NCBI RefSeq assembly: GCF_001278035.1
Contig: NZ_CP009452.1
Span: 4,249,501-4,313,500 of the forward strand
Source: Sphingopyxis sp. 113P3
GTDB lineage: Bacteria > Pseudomonadota > Alphaproteobacteria > Sphingomonadales > Sphingomonadaceae
Length of the DNA stretch: 64,000 nt
Direction: 5' to 3'
Position numbers and translations under genes: made by a program. Shown one piece after another: positions 62,760 through 64,000 of the stretch. Under the pieces are notes generated by a model. It saw only the letters and a list, made by a program, of their open reading frames with translations, made no database searches and was not told the DNA's origin. How positions within the stretch are numbered: position 1 is the stretch's first letter; each line of letters begins with the position of its first letter.

Positions 62760-63569
62760 ATGACGACGCCCGCACCGCACCGCATCATCTTTGCCAATGA
62801 AAAGGGGGGGACGGGCAAATCGACCTGCGCCGTGCATTTCGCGGTAGCGCTCGCAAGCCTTGGCTGGCGTGTCGCAGGAATCGACCTTGACCCGCGCCAG
62901 CGCACTTTCCACCGTTACCTTGAAAACCGCGAGAATACGGCGAGGCGGCGCGGCATCGAGCTGCCGACACCGCGCTTCGAGGTGTTCGAGGGGTCGACGA
63001 TCGAGGAGCTCGATGCGCAGGTCGCGCGGTTGGTGGAGGGGGCAGACTATTTCGTGGCCGACACGCCGGGCCGCGACGATATGTTCGCGCGTCACCTTGC
63101 GACGAGCGCGGATACGCTGGTCACCCCGATCAACGACAGCTTCATCGACTTCGACCTCATTGGCCAGGTCGATCCCGAGACATTCCAGGTCACCCGCCCG
63201 AGTTTCTATTCCGAGCTGATCTGGGACACGCGCAAGGCGCGGGCGAAGACCGATGGGCGGACGATTGACTGGATTGTGCTACGCAACCGGCTCCAGCATG
63301 TCGACGCGCACAATATGCGCCGTGTCGGCGAGGCGCTGACCCAGCTGTCGCGCCGTGTCGGCTTCCGCGTCATCCCTGGTCTGGGCGAGCGCGTCATTTA
63401 TCGCGAACTTTTCCCGGCTGGCCTGACGCTGCTCGACAAGGCGCATCTTGGGGGCATGGGAATTGGTCATGTTGTCGCGCGGCAGGAATTGCGCGAGGCG
63501 ATGGGCGGATTGAACCTTCCGGCCCGCGAACGGTTGCATCCGGACGGCGACCTGTTCGCTGCTGCCTGA
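62760..63569 (+). CDS. mipZ: MipZ, ParA-family division-plane positioning ATPase
   Basis: Binds ParB near the poles and forms a gradient that confines FtsZ to mid-cell. The protein has 269 residues. It starts [21 protein letters not shown] (deviant Walker A at 14-21), followed by [18 protein letters not shown], the R-x-R segment typical of MipZ, and [13 protein letters not shown] at 62760. Divergent from panC, with 84 bp between. It works with the ParB of this window. Confidence 0.95.
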   Translation: MTTPAPHRIIFANEKGGTGKSTCAVHFAVALASLGWRVAGIDLDPRQRTFHRYLENRENTARRRGIELPTPRFEVFEGSTIEELDAQVARLVEGADYFVADTPGRDDMFARHLATSADTLVTPINDSFIDFDLIGQVDPETFQVTRPSFYSELIWDTRKARAKTDGRTIDWIVLRNRLQHVDAHNMRRVGEALTQLSRRVGFRVIPGLGERVIYRELFPAGLTLLDKAHLGGMGIGHVVARQELREAMGGLNLPARERLHPDGDLFAAA

Positions 63570-63591
63570 CCCGTTTTCGCTGGAGTATCCT

Positions 63592-64000
63592 ATGACGCAT
63601 GTTTTCGACCCGACACTGCTGCGTGAATATGACATTCGCGGCGTGGTGGGTGACACGCTTTTGGCTGACGATGCCCGAGCGATCGGGCGCAGCTTCGGTA
63701 CGCTCGTCGCCCGTGCGGGAGGCAAGCGGGTTGCGGTCGGCTATGACGGACGCCTCTCCTCGCCGATGCTCGAGGCGGCGGTGGTCGAAGGGCTGAACGC
63801 TGTGGGCGTCGACGCCCTGCGCGTCGGACTGGGGCCGACTCCGATGCTCTATTATGCCTCGGCGACCGAGGAGGTGGCGGGGGGCATCCAGATTACGGGA
63901 AGCCACAATCCCCCCGACTACAACGGCTTCAAGATGGTGTTCGGGGGACGGCCCTTCTTCGGGGCGGACATTCAGCGGATCGGTGCCATGGCCGCGGCCG
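63592..64000 (+). CDS. Phosphomannomutase/phosphoglucomutase (partial, C-terminus off the window)
   Basis: Interconverts hexose 1- and 6-phosphates for cell-surface polysaccharide synthesis. The frame is open from ATG 63592 to the window edge, about 136 codons. It begins [21 protein letters not shown], and the catalytic serine loop [15 protein letters not shown] is present. 22 bp after mipZ, perhaps co-transcribed. Called from the N-terminal third only. Confidence 0.92.
   Translation, partial: MTHVFDPTLLREYDIRGVVGDTLLADDARAIGRSFGTLVARAGGKRVAVGYDGRLSSPMLEAAVVEGLNAVGVDALRVGLGPTPMLYYASATEEVAGGIQITGSHNPPDYNGFKMVFGGRPFFGADIQRIGAMAAA

Noticed and set aside
1..64000. CRISPR arrays, prophage, transposons, tRNA or rRNA genes
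   Set aside because: I looked for regular repeats, integrases, transposases and cloverleaf patterns and saw none.

Overview
The window is core chromosome of an alphaproteobacterium of the sphingomonad group (order Sphingomonadales, most like Sphingopyxis or a close relative). This placement is an inference from the high GC content, the gene order (parB-parA-rsmG-mnmG-mnmE; rho-hemJ-hemE next to a DnaA-box region), alphaproteobacterial marker proteins (MipZ, DivK, DUF1489, DUF1491, DUF3572) and the style of the ribosomal proteins. I see no prophage, insertion sequence, CRISPR array, tRNA or rRNA. Genes are dense, and many overlap by ATGA or GTGA.

Layout. 1-5.8 kb (minus strand): the mnmE-mnmG-rsmG-parA-parB operon, with two good parS sites and one degenerate one inside it. 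5.8-12.5 kb: small housekeeping and accessory genes. These are DUF6489, a dienelactone hydrolase/NTF2/FMN-glutamate-synthase-like operon, DUF1489, a low-GC MerR-like regulator, TerC, an ABM monooxygenase and rho. 12.7-18.1 kb: hemJ-hemE on the minus strand, then a 339-bp gene-free region with DnaA boxes, GANTC sites and an AT-rich block, which I call as oriC. A divergent operon follows: PEP synthase/PPDK regulator-maf-aroE-coaE-dnaQ. 18.1-28.4 kb: hibernation factor, ptsN, cell wall hydrolase, M14 peptidase, Hsp20 with a likely RNA thermometer, gpmA, a DUF3857 transglutaminase, dapD, a nucleotidase and a DNA-deoxyinosine glycosylase. 28.7-45.8 kb: the str-S10-spc ribosomal superoperon from rpsL to secY-adk, with a DUF1737 gene inserted before rplO. 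The rpsM-rpsK-rpoA-rplQ segment that often follows adk in related bacteria is absent. 46-64 kb: SRPBCC protein, YceD, CBP3-like chaperone, BamE, malic enzyme, mutS-glnD, Lrp-like regulator, patatin, divK, DUF3572-HAD-RidA-GNAT, a Sel1-repeat protein, panC, mipZ and the start of a phosphomannomutase/phosphoglucomutase.

How the parts work together. The window holds a replication and segregation hub. It has a probable oriC about 10 kb from the parS sites, the ParA/ParB proteins that move the origin, MipZ (which reads the ParB gradient to place the FtsZ ring) and DivK (polar cell-cycle signalling). The translation machinery sits close to the origin, where gene dosage is highest in growing cells. 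The most notable details are the origin region, the parS cluster, an mnmE gene with no ATG/GTG/TTG start, arginine at S12 position 88, a heat-shock leader, and a structured leader between rpsJ and rplC. I did not find a clearly new multi-gene system. Functions were assigned by reading motifs, not by database search.
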